A DNA stretch of 64,000 nucleotides from Cephalotus follicularis (taxonomy: Eukaryota; Streptophyta; Magnoliopsida; Oxalidales; Cephalotaceae), in assembly GCA_001972305.1 (NCBI GenBank), contig BDDD01002673.1:106260-170259 (forward strand), in the 5' to 3' direction. Below are positions 24,930 to 35,795 of this stretch, piece after piece (the first letter of the stretch is position 1; every line of letters begins with the position of its first letter). The position numbers were made by a program, and so were the translations under genes. The notes under the pieces were generated by a model. The model worked only from the letters and a program-made list of their open reading frames with translations, was not told the origin of the DNA and did no database searches.

Positions 24930-25741
24930 TGTGTTGCACAGAACCATAGGAGAACCCCAAGACTCAACGCTTGATAAACCGAATATACGATCCATTTTTA
25001 TATATAGCATAATACCCAAAATTACGCTATAAAATTAAAACTTTAAATAAACAACCATGCAGTGGATGATAACCATTCAGATACTTGCATAAATAAATCC
25101 AAAGATTATACATAATACTCAACATATGTCTGCAGCACTGCCACAAGCCGGTAAGTCGATACAACTGAAATACACAAGTATTATACAAGGTAGATAAAAG
25201 AGAAATTGAACTATAAATGAAGTCCTGCCCTGAAGGTCCGGTCCAAACTCACTTTGAGAAGTCCTCAGCACTCGTCCCTAAAAGGTGTGCCCATTTCCAT
25301 AATGGGTCAGCCAATACTACTATGTAGGAAATACTATATGCATTGAAGTGAATAGGTATACACAGATATATGCATGGCATGTGAAATGCATGAATGCCAA
25401 TTGTGTACAGTGTTAGCACATCAACTGTCCTTAGCCGGTGGCGTACTTCGCGAGTCCTAACCGTAGAAAATACCTTAGGACTACAGACACTCCATAAGTC
25501 GATCCATAACAACCCATGGGTACAAACAATCCATAAGATCTAACTACCACTCTGCCTCTCCGGCCCAAGATAGTACCTCCACCGTCTACACACTCTCTGT
25601 GTCGTAGCCGAGCGGAGCCGAGATAACACTAACCACATTCACCATACCATGACGCTAGTCCCAATAGGTTCTAGCCCATAATGTATAACCATTAGACCAT
25701 TGAACACTATGTTCCCATAGATCCATCCACAATGCGGTGTT
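24930..25741 (-). mobile_element. Gypsy U 5' LTR, 3' part
   Basis: Lies directly upstream (minus strand) of the U PBS and gag. Its sequence resembles the W LTR at about 17500-17960 (shared TATGGAGTGTCTG and 'GTGTTATCTC' contexts). It is cut at 25741 by the end of the Copia-B LTR, so Copia-B appears to have inserted into this LTR; the flanking GTGTT (25737-25741) would be the TSD. Confidence 0.75.
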
Positions 25742-28287
25742 TGTTGAAAAGGAATTATGCGGAAGAGGAACAATTATGAAATTAGGGTTTAGGGTTGGAT
25801 TTCAAAAATTTCCATCTAACTAGTCACCAAGAAATGTAATATTCTAAATCCTATGTCCACAATTGTCCCAATAAGGCCAAGGATCTCTAATGTAGCATCA
25901 CAATTTAACCATATGAGGATGCCAAGCATGCAAGGGTTCAGCTTGGAAGAAGGGTCATACCAATCCTAAGAATTGTCACTCAATAAACTGGATTAGGGTA
26001 CACACAAAAGCCTAACACCAATACCCTACAAAACTGAAACCCTAAACCACACAAACCCTAGGGTTTGCTAGGGTTTTCTCAAAGAACCCTAAAGGTTTGG
26101 CTAGGGTATGAAAACCCTAGATTGAACTCGAAACATCACCATCACATAAACACAAAAAGAAGACAATAAAAAGGATGGTTAGAACACAATACCCCTAGTC
26201 TTTAACTCCATGTTGTGTTCCTTCTTACTTTGATTCAAAGCTTCCATATTCACAAAAATTCTTCCATAAAACACCGCTAGAAGTTAATGGGAAGGCAATT
26301 TGAATTTGGAGAAGGATTGTGTTTAAGCTCCTAAACAAATTCTCAACAAAAGTAAAGATTAAATGAGATATTCAAACAATCTCCACCTATAATGTGATTG
26401 GGGGTGAAAAAGAGGTTTGATTTCTCTTCTCTCTTCAAGAACTTGAAGTTCTTTTGTTGTCCTGTAATGGAGGTTGAGAGACGACATAGGAGAGAATGAG
26501 AGAGAGCTTTTGACGGGTGATGAAGAAGGAGATAAAAGAAGTGTGTGTTGTAAGTCATCCGTACAAATATCTTAAGTAACTTAATGCTACTTTATGAAGC
26601 ACCATATCTCTCCCCAAGTCATCACATGGCCGGCCACCCTTAATGAAAGAGTTGGCCTTCAAGTGTGTTACACACACTAAAGAACAAGTCAACAAAAGTG
26701 TGCTTTGAAGACTTGCATTTGGGCTAACCAAAACAAAATGGAAAACACTATTCACAAAGCATATTTGGACTATGCTTGCTCTCATTTGGGCCGGCCATGA
26801 ATGGCATTTTAAAGGCCCAAAATTCTGCCCACATGAGCAATTGAATTCCAAGCCCAATCCCTCCCTTTGGTCCATAAGCTCTCACAACAATAAATGCCTA
26901 AAGCACTTACTAGTTTAAACAATCAACCCTTCGCCCAGAACATTCTATTATGGTGATGCTAGAACTCACTTCTAAAGAACTGACATATGTCTAGCAGATA
27001 AAATATTCACTAGCAAAGTAATATCTCCTAGATGCTATCCTTTCAACTAATGACATGTGTCCCACACACGTCAACTTGTTCCAAAATCAAGTGGGACCCG
27101 AAATCCCGGTTGGCTTCTAGTACGTCGATAAATTTCTTAGAAAATCCCAAAGTTCTTGTACGACCATCTTAATAGTCCATGACTATCAAAATGGTATGAT
27201 ATCCAATCATCCCCTGGATCCATGGACCGAAGTACCACGGCTATCAATCGTTAGCAGATTAACCAATGCTTTATCCTGTCATAAGTTTATCTGTCATGTA
27301 TCCTCCTTGCCTTGGACCGCGGACTAGGGTTTGGATAAATGTCAACCCTAGGAAAAATCGTGATAATTATAAATCTATGAATGCACTTAGACTATCGGCA
27401 GACCTCCCCAGAAACCTCGTTTCCAGTCTCCCTACACCTTGCCAAGATTTTAGTCTACAACGGACATAAATATTATAGATCCAGTCACCCTTAATACGGG
27501 TGTGACGATCCCCTGTTGCGCACTCACCAATACATCTCAATGCAGCTTCCACAAGGCCCAAAGACAACCCTTTTTCTAGCACGTGACTAGTGTTGGGGAA
27601 GGCAAAAATCAAAGACAAGCGGTTACTGCACAATGCATGCCAACAACTCAGGTATAAGGACACACGCAGGTCACGTATGACCTACTAGTCTCCATCAACT
27701 ATACACTACCGAGACTATAGGAATCCTATTGACAATGGTATTAACTATCCAAATAGGTTTCCTATGGTGGGTCAATTTAGTGACATGCTTCCCAACATGC
27801 ACCCCACATCAGCTTTGGGGTAAACCCAAATGGAAATGAGAGGGTCCATCCTCCACATGACCCGGGAGCAAGCATAACACAGAAAGTCTTTACGGTTCAT
27901 CAATTGCCCTAAGAAACTGAACCTATGACTTGGAAAATTTTGTCAGAAGGGAGTAAGGATCTCATTCTCATAATCTCCTAGGCACGAGATCCAACCCCTC
28001 GAACGACAGGGTGCTATATGTGTATTCAGTTGATGTGAAAATCAATCAGATTCCATAGTTATGGTTGAGATAAATACATATAGCAGATGCCATTGTTACA
28101 GGAATATGCACAATAAAATATAACTGGAACTAAGAATGTATAAATAGAGAGTGTAATATACACATATGTAGTCACCTCTCGACTTTAAGAGATATCTCAA
28201 GTTAAGGAGTGCATCTCATAAAAAAAAAATATATACATATATGCATGTAGCGACCTCGTGGCATGTAGGGACACCCCTAATCTAACA
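25742..28287 (-). mobile_element. Copia-B 3' LTR (2546 bp)
   Basis: The minus-strand start is TGTTAGATTAGGGG directly after the PPT (28288-28301); its end is ...CCTTTTCAACA at 25742. A conserved TATA-like TATTTATAC lies about 130 bp from the LTR start (28150-28160). The first ~1.2 kb matches Copia-A's LTR (8820-9121, 35554-39197). The last ~1.35 kb (25742-27090) does not match the corresponding part of Copia-A. A run of AAACCCTA and AACCCTAG motifs lies at 25780-26125. Confidence 0.9.
26030..26125. repeat. Telo-box-like AAACCCTA cluster
   Basis: About eight AAACCCTA, AACCCTAG or ACCCTAAA motifs within 100 bp, irregularly spaced and in both orientations. Not a tandem telomere array. AAACCCTAA is known as a plant promoter element (telo-box). 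Confidence 0.75.
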
Positions 28288-28404
28288 ATATCCCACTTGG
28301 CCCTTTAGCCACGAAGACCTATAGCCTAAGCACATTGTATTATAATATCTCTCAAGTACTTTATTGCTCATGGCATTGATCAGTGGGTCTGCTAAGTTTG
28401 CTAC
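28288..28404 (-). pseudogene. Copia-B RNase H C-terminus and PPT
   Basis: Minus strand: LADPLINAMSNKVLERY, the copia RNase H tail (family pattern 'ADPLTKxL'), followed by a stop and the PPT CCAAGTGGGATAT (28288-28301) that abuts the LTR. It joins 35098-35553 once gypsy G and one copy of its TSD are set aside. Confidence 0.9.
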
Positions 28405-29429
28405 TGTCACACCCCATCTTCCATATATATAAGACAACATATAAAGTGGTAAGGCAATCAACAGAAGATAATCCAGCTCATATAAAATTTCCAACAAATA
28501 AAAACCTTCAATAGCGAAAGCAACAACATAAATGAGCCGAATACAAAAAAACACATCACGCATCCCATACTACGTGATGCCCGATAATCCAAACATAACT
28601 GTTGATCGCCCAAAACGGAGCGTGAAATAATACATCAACACGAGATAACAAAATATCATTTGTTACAAAATCCAAATAACATGAAAAGAGAATATCCAAG
28701 CCTTCTCTTTAAGTCTGCCAGCATGCTCCATATCAAGACTACTCCATCAATCTGTTACAGTAGGGGTTAGCCTTTGTCCTCACTCGGCTAAGTGAATAAA
28801 CCCATAAAATACAGTTCGAGTAATAAGATATAGGGTACCATGAATGAGTGCATAATGAAGAGCCATGACATGTAATTTTTACAGTAAAAATACCTCTGTA
28901 TGTACATATAAGAATATATACATGCTCACAACGTAGGTTGCATGTGAGGATTCCTTTGCATGTTCCATGTGATGGGCAGGTTTTGGAACATGCCAGACAA
29001 CACACCCATGTGATTAACACGTCACAATGCACTTGAAAAGGCGTCTGGTAAAGCCCCATAAAAATCCCCCTTGCATGTTACTCTGCCAGCGAAAAAGCTC
29101 GACAGACGTTCCTACAAAGGCGTCGACGTCTTTACTTAGACGTCGATGTCTTTTCCATTTTGTAAGATGGTCTCGATGCCTTCGCTCAAGGTCGACGTGC
29201 GTTCACGTGTACCTTACTCCCCAAAGGCATCGACGTCTTTCCAAAGACGTCGATGTCTTTGTCCCAAAACAGTGCCGTTTCAAGCTTTTACATATACATC
29301 CCATTTCCAAAACCATAAATAGGGTTTGCAAGCGTCTTTTGAGCTCAAAATCAACATTCTCATTAATTCAAGTTTAACGATTACATCATAAATTGAAATA
29401 TTACATTCAGGAAAATACCGGGCGTTACA
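28405..29429 (-). mobile_element. Gypsy G 3' LTR with an internal deletion
   Basis: Plus-strand ends are TGTCACACCCC and GGGCGTTACA. Bases 28931-29429 match 34599-35097 over 499 bp with very few differences. Bases 28405-28930 correspond to the 3' end of solo LTR S3 (shared CTTAGCCGAGTGAGG block at 28763-28792; shared GATGCGTGAT). The middle of the LTR, present at 33935-34598 in the other copy, is missing here. Left TSD GCTAC at 28400-28404. Confidence 0.9.
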
Positions 29430-29460
29430 TCCACCCCTCCTTCAAGAAATTTCATCCTCG
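29430..29460 (-). other. Polypurine tract region of gypsy G
   Basis: Minus strand: GAGGATGAAATTTCTTGAAG then GAGGGGTGGA, directly before the LTR start TGTAACGCC. Same layout as Z (59693-59728). Confidence 0.9.
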
Positions 29461-29474
29461 AAATTAACACAATA

Positions 29475-31070
29475 CTAGAACAAGTGCGGGTAGCGTTCTC
29501 GGATGTCCTCCTCACGCTCCCAAGTTGCCACATCAGGTTTCTGAAACTGCCATTGAACCTTGACCATGGAGATGGTTCGGTTCCTCAAGGTCTGCGTCTT
29601 TCGATCGGGAATTCGCACAGGCAACTCCTCACAAGATAGATCATCCTGTACAGGAACAGTATCATAATCCAGGACATGTGATGGGTCCGGGATATATCTC
29701 CTCAGCATAGATATGTGGAAGACGTCATGCACGTTTGACAGTGCAGGAGGTAAGGCAAGCTGATAGGCTACCTCCCCAACTCTCTCTAGAATCTCGAAAG
29801 GACCAATGTAGCGAGGAGCTAATTTGCCCTTCTTCCAAAACCGTTGCACACCCTTCCATGGTGATACCTTCAGGAACACGTGATCACCCACGTTAAAGAC
29901 CAGAGGTCTCCTCTTCACACTGTCAGTGTAGCTCTTCGGCCGAATCTGAGCAGCAAGCAGCTTCTTCCTGATCGTCCTGATCTTCTCCGAAGTTTCCTTT
30001 ACTAGTTCTGTTCTAAGTAAAGGTCGCTCCCCGACCTCATCCCAACACACAGGAGATCTACACTTCCTCCCATACAGTGCCTCAAATGGCGCCATGCCAA
30101 TGCTGAAATGATAGCTGTTATTGTAAGAAAACTCTATAAGAGGAATATGATCCTCCCAGGTACCAGCAAAATCAATAACGCAAGCCCGTAGCATATCCTC
30201 CAAGGTATGGATGGTACGTTCGGACTGCCCATCGGTCTGAGGGTGGAAGGCAGTACTCAAGTTCAGCTTCGTCCCGAAGGCTGACTGAAACCTCTTCCAA
30301 AAGTTGGAAGTGAAGACGGCATCTCTATCACATACGATGCTGACTGGAACTACGTGTAGCCTCACTATCTCCTTCACAAACAATCGAGCCAACTTGCTCG
30401 CAGAATCAGTAACGTGTGTCGGTAGAAAGTGCGCTGATTTGGTGAGTCTATCCACGGTAACCCACACGGCATTATGATGGTTCCGAGTCAGAGGAAATCC
30501 TGAAACAAAATCCATCGTAACATGTTCCCACTTCCACTCTGGAATTGGCAAGGGTTGTAGTAAACCTGCCAGTCTCTGGTGCTCGGCCTTAACTATCTGG
30601 CAAGTCCAAAACTTCGCCACGTCCTCGGCAATCTCCTGTTTCATACCGGGCCACCAATAACACTTCTTCATGTCCTGATACATCTTCGTGCTACCCAGAT
30701 GAATGCTGTACATAGATTTATGAGCCCCGCGGAGTAGCTCATCCTTCACCCTAGGCTCATTCGGAAGACATACACGTCCCCGATATCTCATAATACCGTC
30801 TTCGTGCAGTCTAAAATCAGATTTCGAATCCAGATTCTCTCGAATCCTCTGTAATTCAAGATCATGTGGTTGTGCCTCTTTGATGAGATGCAGTAATACT
30901 GGTTCTACCCGCATGTCCGCTAAAATGATTCCCGGTGACTGATTAAACGGATACCATTCTTAGAAGTCTTCCAGCATTTTCCATTGCGACATCATAGTAC
31001 TAGCAAGCATAGCCTTGCGGCTCAAGGCATCAGCGACTACATTCACTTTCCCTGGGTGGTACTGGATACT
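29475..31070 (-). pseudogene. Gypsy G integrase with chromodomain
   Basis: A 479-codon open stretch (29475-30914), preceded by the RNase H-integrase linker with a stop near 30960. The zinc finger keeps both His (GAHKSMYSIHLG) but the first Cys of CxxC is Phe (KFWTCQIVKAEHQ). The catalytic core is readable: [40 protein letters not shown]. Then EFSYNNSYHFSIGMAPFEAL, the GPF-type module (FEILERVGEVAYQLALP, VHDVFHISMLRRY), and a chromodomain (ISMVKVQWQF, VATWEREEDIRERYPHLF). Nearly full length for a chromovirus integrase, but the zinc-finger change and stops predict inactivity. Confidence 0.93.
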
Positions 31071-32900
31071 TTAGTCATAATCATTAAAGAATTCTACCCA
31101 CCTACGATGTCTCATGTTCAGCGTGTCCTGGCAGAAAAGGTACCTCAGACTCTTATGATCGGTGAAGATCTCAAACTGCGCCCCGTAAAGATAGTGTCTC
31201 CACTTCTGAAGGGCAAAGATAATAGCTGGAAGCTCAAGGTCATTAGTCGGGTAGTTTTCTTCATACGGCTTCAGCTTCCTAGAAGCATAAGCGATCACCT
31301 TTCCTCGTTGCATCAGCACGCAGCCCAAGCCCTTACCTGATGCATCACTATAGACTGCAAAGCCCTCATTACCTTCAGGTAATGCCAAGATAGGAGCGGA
31401 AACCAATCGATCCTTCAGTTCATGGAAACTAGCTTCGCAATCTTCATCCCAGACCAACAAAGTCTTCTTCTGGGTTAGCCTAGTCAAAGGCTTAGCTATT
31501 CTTGAGAAATTCTGGATAAACCTTCTGTAATATCCCGCCAAGCCAAGAAAACTGCGTACCTCCGTCGCATTCCTCTGCTGTGGCCAATCTCGTACCACTT
31601 TTGTCTTTGACGGATCCACCGCCAAACCCTCTCCAGATACTATGTGACCAAGAAAGATCACATGGTCAAGCCAAAATTCACACTTACTGAATTTGGCATA
31701 TAGCTGGTGCTCTCGGAGAATCTGTAGAGCCAACCTCAGGTGGGAAGCATGCTCTTCCTCACTTTTCGAGTATACAAGTACGTCGTCAATAAACACAACG
31801 ACGAACTGGACCAAGTACGGCCGAAACACATCGTTCATCAATGACATGAAAGCAGCCGGTGCATTGGTGACACCAAAAGGCATCACCAGGAATTCATAGT
31901 GACCGTATCTTGTTCGGAAGGCAGTTTTCTCAATATCTCCTTCCCTCACCCTCAACTGGTGATATCCTGTTCTCAGGTCAAGCTTCGAGAACACTCTCGC
32001 TCCTTGTAACTGATCAAATAAATCCTCAATGTGGGCTAAAGGGTATTTATTCTTGATAGTTGCCTTGTTCAACATTCGGTAATCGATACAGAGTCTCATC
32101 GACCCATCCTTTTTCTTAACGAACAGTACAGGTGCACCCCATGGAGAAACACTGGGTCTTACAAAACCTTTATTAATCAGGTCTTGTAACTGCAGCTTCA
32201 GCTCTCGCAACTCAGCCGGAGCCATCCGATAGGGTGATTTAGAGATAGGATCCGTTCCAGGAACAAGGTCAATAACGAACTCCATACTCCTCTTGGGTGG
32301 TAAGGATCCCAAGTCATCAGGAAACACATCCGGAAATTCGCACACCACTGGAATTTCCTCCAAGCTCAAGCCTTTCTCCTTCCTTCTATCAATAACATAA
32401 GCCAAATATCCCTCGTATCCCTTCTCCAGGTATCTTGATGCTCGGATAAAAGATATGATCGGTGTAGAGAATCCCTTGTCTCCCTTGAACTGAAAGGTCG
32501 TTCCATCGGGCAGACAGAAATCCACAGTCTTGAGGTAACAATCCATACGAGCTCGGTGCGCTGATAGCCAATCCATCCCCAATATCTCATCGAAGTCACG
32601 GATAGGTAGTATAATCAAATCAGCGTATAAAGGAATGACTGCCATAGACATCTCACAACTCCTATATACCGAGTCAGTATACATAGAAGTCCCAGTCGGT
32701 GTACTCACATCAAGTGTATAAGACAAGCAGTCAGGGGTGACATCTAAGCATGATGCAAAATGTGATGAAATGAAAGAATGTGATGCTCCAGGGTCCATAA
32801 ATACTCTAGCAGCAAAACCATAAATATGCAGTGTACCTCCAACTACTGAGGTAGACTCCGAAACCTCTGTCTGTAAAAGGGTAAAAACTCTACCTTTTGC
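31071..32900 (-). pseudogene. Gypsy G protease, reverse transcriptase and RNase H
   Basis: The open frame 31071-32798 starts at the protease active site, here [11 protein letters not shown]: the usual DSG is DPG (Z has DSG). It continues with '[15 protein letters not shown]' (protease flap side), the linker [18 protein letters not shown] ([30 protein letters not shown]) and RNase H ([29 protein letters not shown]). A stop at 31071 (after FFNDYD) separates it from integrase. It is the longest open pol in the window at 575 codons. The Ser-to-Pro change at the protease active site should abolish gag-pol processing. Confidence 0.93.
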
Positions 32901-33929
32901 AATGCCCTTGCCGGTGTCCCTTCACTGTGAAGGCCCCGCCGAGGCACCGCTGCTGCTAGCTGGTCCGGTAGGTGCTGTAGTCTGATTCTTCGGGCAATCT
33001 TTCATTGAATGGCCAGATGCTCCACACCTCAAACATAAATCGTACATCCTCCAACAATCCTTATGTAAGTGGCCCTTCCGACCACAGTGATAACAAGCTC
33101 TGGTCCCCGCATTACTCCCCTGACTAGGAGTCCTCAATGTGGCAGTCTGCCCAAATCTGTTCTTCGTTCACTTACTCGAAGAACCACTGCTTTGCCATCT
33201 CGAAGAAGCTGGTCTTGTCGGGTTCTGTTTAATTTGTTGCACCCGAGCCCTCTCTGCTCGATCCTCAACATATATGCTCTCCAGTAGTCTCGCCTTCTGT
33301 GCGACCTCTGAAAACGTACCCAGCTCCATAGCCCTAATCATCGACCGAAGGTTCGGTCGCAAACCCTTCAAAAACCTCCTTATCTTTTTCACATCATCAG
33401 CTACCAGATATGGTGAATGTCTGGATAGCTCCATAAACATGGCCTGGTATTCGACCACAGACATCTCCCCTTACCGTAACTCCAGAAGCTCACTCTCCCT
33501 CCGTTCTTGCTCCATCCGAGGTACATAGGAGTCGAGGAACTCTGTCTGGAACCTTTCCCATGTAGCGTCAAGTCCAGCTGACTCCCATTTTGCTTTGACC
33601 ATCTCCCACCAGTGAGTGGCCTCTCCCTATAGACGGTACACGGCAAATTTCAGCTTCTGAGCATCGGTACAGTCCATCACTGTAAAAATCTTCTCCAAAT
33701 CTTGAAGCAATCTTTCAGCAATTGTGGCATCAAGTTCACCCCGGAAACTAGGCGGGTTCTGTCTCATGAATCTCTCGATGTCCCTTCCAAATTGACTACC
33801 ATCCTCTCCCGGGCAGTGATCGGGAGCTCTATGTTGCGGTCGAGCTTGTGCGTAGTACTGGCGCATCTCCTCCGCATTGGCCATATTAAAGGCCATCTGT
33901 TGCTGGAAATAGTCAGCAATCCGGGTCAT
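32901..33929 (-). pseudogene. Gypsy G gag with two CCHC knuckles
   Basis: In-frame ATG at 33927-33929 (MTRIADYFQQQMAFNMANAEE). The gag core follows in several frames: FMRQNPPSFRGELDATIAER, LQDLEKIFTVMDCTDAQKL, MSVVEYQAMFMELSRHSPYL. Frameshifts lie near 33640 and 33450 and a stop near 33168. Two intact knuckles are at 33010-33090: CYHCGRKGHLHKDC and CLRCGASGHSMKDC. The true start may have been further upstream: the sequence jumps from LTR straight into gag just before this ATG, so PBS and leader are lost. Confidence 0.88.
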
Positions 33930-33934
33930 CGGGT

Positions 33935-35097
33935 CTCTATTTCGATGTCTTTATAAAAGCATCGATACCATTCATGTTTTCACACGAAGACGTCGACGTC
34001 TTCACATAGACGTCGATGTCTTTACAACCCAGAACGTGTTTGCTACGAATTTAACATACAAAGCCATTATCAAATCCATCCTTTACACAACCAACTCACG
34101 TATTCATGTAATTGCACATGCATAATTAACTCAGTGTATCACAGTAACATCACAACAAGTCCAGAATCACAATTCAACCATGAACATGCAATTCATCATG
34201 TTATCCATTTACTTATAACCCAAAAATGCATGTATGAATCCATCACTTTCCCCTACCTTATTGTTCCAAGTTAGGAACTGGAAAGTCCACCTCTTTAAGT
34301 CCCCAAGTTCTAGCTACCAGCAGCTCCAAGGTTCCTTAGCAACTGCTACCCACGAGCTCCAATCTTCCAGCTTATTCCAAGCTCAACAATGGTGGTTCTC
34401 TCCTCCACATACTCACTGGTTTTTCTCCTTTTCTTTCTTCTGGTGTTTTAAAACGAGAGAGATAAGTTGGGAGGTTTATCCTTATGCAGATGGCTCCCCC
34501 CTACAGCCTTCTGTTGACATTTAACAGGCCACTCCCAAGATCTCTCCCACTTTCCAGGTTTCCGCACATTTCTTTGTATTCTTTAACCTTTCTTTCTTAC
34601 GTAGGTTGCATGTGAGGATTCCTTTGCATGTTCCATGTGATGGGCAGGTTTTGGAACATGCCAGACAACACACCATTGTGATTAACACGTCACAATGCAC
34701 TTGAAAAGGCGTCTGGTAAAGCCCCATAAAAATCCCCCTTGCATGTTACTCTGCCAGCGAAAAAGCTCGACATATGTTCCTACAAAGGCGTCGACATCTT
34801 TACTTAGACGTCGATGTCTTTTCCATTTTGTAAGATGGTGTCGATGCCTTCGCTCAAGGTCGACGTGCATTCACGTGTACCTTACTCCCCAAAGGCGTCG
34901 ACGTCTTTCCAAAGACGTCGATGTCTTTGTCCCAAAACAGTGCCGTTTCAAGCTTTTACATATACATCCCATTTCCAAAACCATAAATAGGGTTTGCAAG
35001 CGTCTTTTGAGCTCAAAATCAACATTCTCATTAATTCAAGTTTAACGATTACATCATAAATCGAAATATTACATTCAGAAAAATATCGGGCGTTAAA
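33935..35097 (-). mobile_element. Gypsy G 5' LTR, 3' end deleted
   Basis: The right end reads CGGGCGTTAAA on the plus strand, where the 3' LTR has GTTACA: one C-to-A change. 34599-35097 matches the 3' LTR. 33935-34598 is LTR interior, recognisable by CTACCTT then leader sequence resembling S3 and by ACGTCGACGTC motifs at 33980-34025. It then runs directly into gag, so the U5 end, PBS and leader are gone. Right TSD GCTAC at 35098-35102. Confidence 0.85.
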
Positions 35098-35553
35098 GCT
35101 ACCATCACAAATATCTCAAAAGGTAACGTTTCCACTATCTATAACCTTATAGATTTAATGATATCGTCGCTTTTCAAGTTTAGAGAGGTAATGAGACTTG
35201 AGTTCATTAGCTTGTGCAAAGGCCCCCATCGTCGGCTCAGTACACCACAACTGGACGAATGATAGAAGGAACCACATAAAGTTCCACATTGAACTTCCAC
35301 TATCAAATAGCTACTTTTCGGTGTCATAGGTTGCAACATATTCTAATTCCATGGTGGAGATTGCAGTACTCTTATGCGATGAATTCCTCCAACTCCCAGC
35401 ACCTTCGTTTAGGATCAAAAGATCTTGAAACGGATAGTGATCATCCTAATCACTTATGAAACTAGAGTCGGTATAACTCTTATGTTTCATTTCACTATTT
35501 TCTCCATATGTCAAGAGAGTGTCCTGAGTCCCTCTTAGAATATTCTTGACAAT
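35098..35553 (-). pseudogene. Copia-B RNase H fragment
   Basis: Collinear with Copia-A 130-550 on the same strand (shared GTGCAAAGGCCCCC, TTTTCGGT.TCATAGGTT, TCTCCATATG). It is the upstream neighbour of 28288-28404; the two are split by gypsy G with TSD GCTAC. It ends exactly where an LTR starting TGTTATTGG begins (35554), so Copia-A inserted here; ACAAT (35549-35553) would be its TSD. Confidence 0.85.
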
Positions 35554-35795
35554 TGTTATTGGAGTAGGGGTGTCCCTGCATGCCATGATATATATATATA
35601 TGTATATGTATGTATGTATGAGATATGCTCCTCGTCTGGAGATGTCTCTTTAAGTCACGAGGTAGTTGTATATGTGTACATTACACTTTCTATTTATACA
35701 ATCTGAATTCTTTTTTTGTGTTTATGTGCATAGTTCTGTAGTTTAATGGCAACCCGTTATATGTATATCCTAACCCATCACAATGGATCCTTTGA
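35554..35795 (+). mobile_element. Copia-A 5' LTR, 5' part (first piece)
   Basis: Starts TGTTATTGGAGTAGGGG, close to the Copia-B LTR start TGTTAGATTAGGGG, then GTGTCCCTGCATGCC as in Copia-B. A TATA-like TATTTATAC lies at 35688-35698. Interrupted at 35795 by solo LTR S3 (TSD TTTGA). In the present order it is plus-oriented, opposite to the Copia-A body at 1-9142; the proposed inversion explains this. Confidence 0.88.

Noticed and set aside
26030..26125. Interstitial telomere array
   Set aside because: Motifs are irregular and in both orientations, not tandem 7-bp units.
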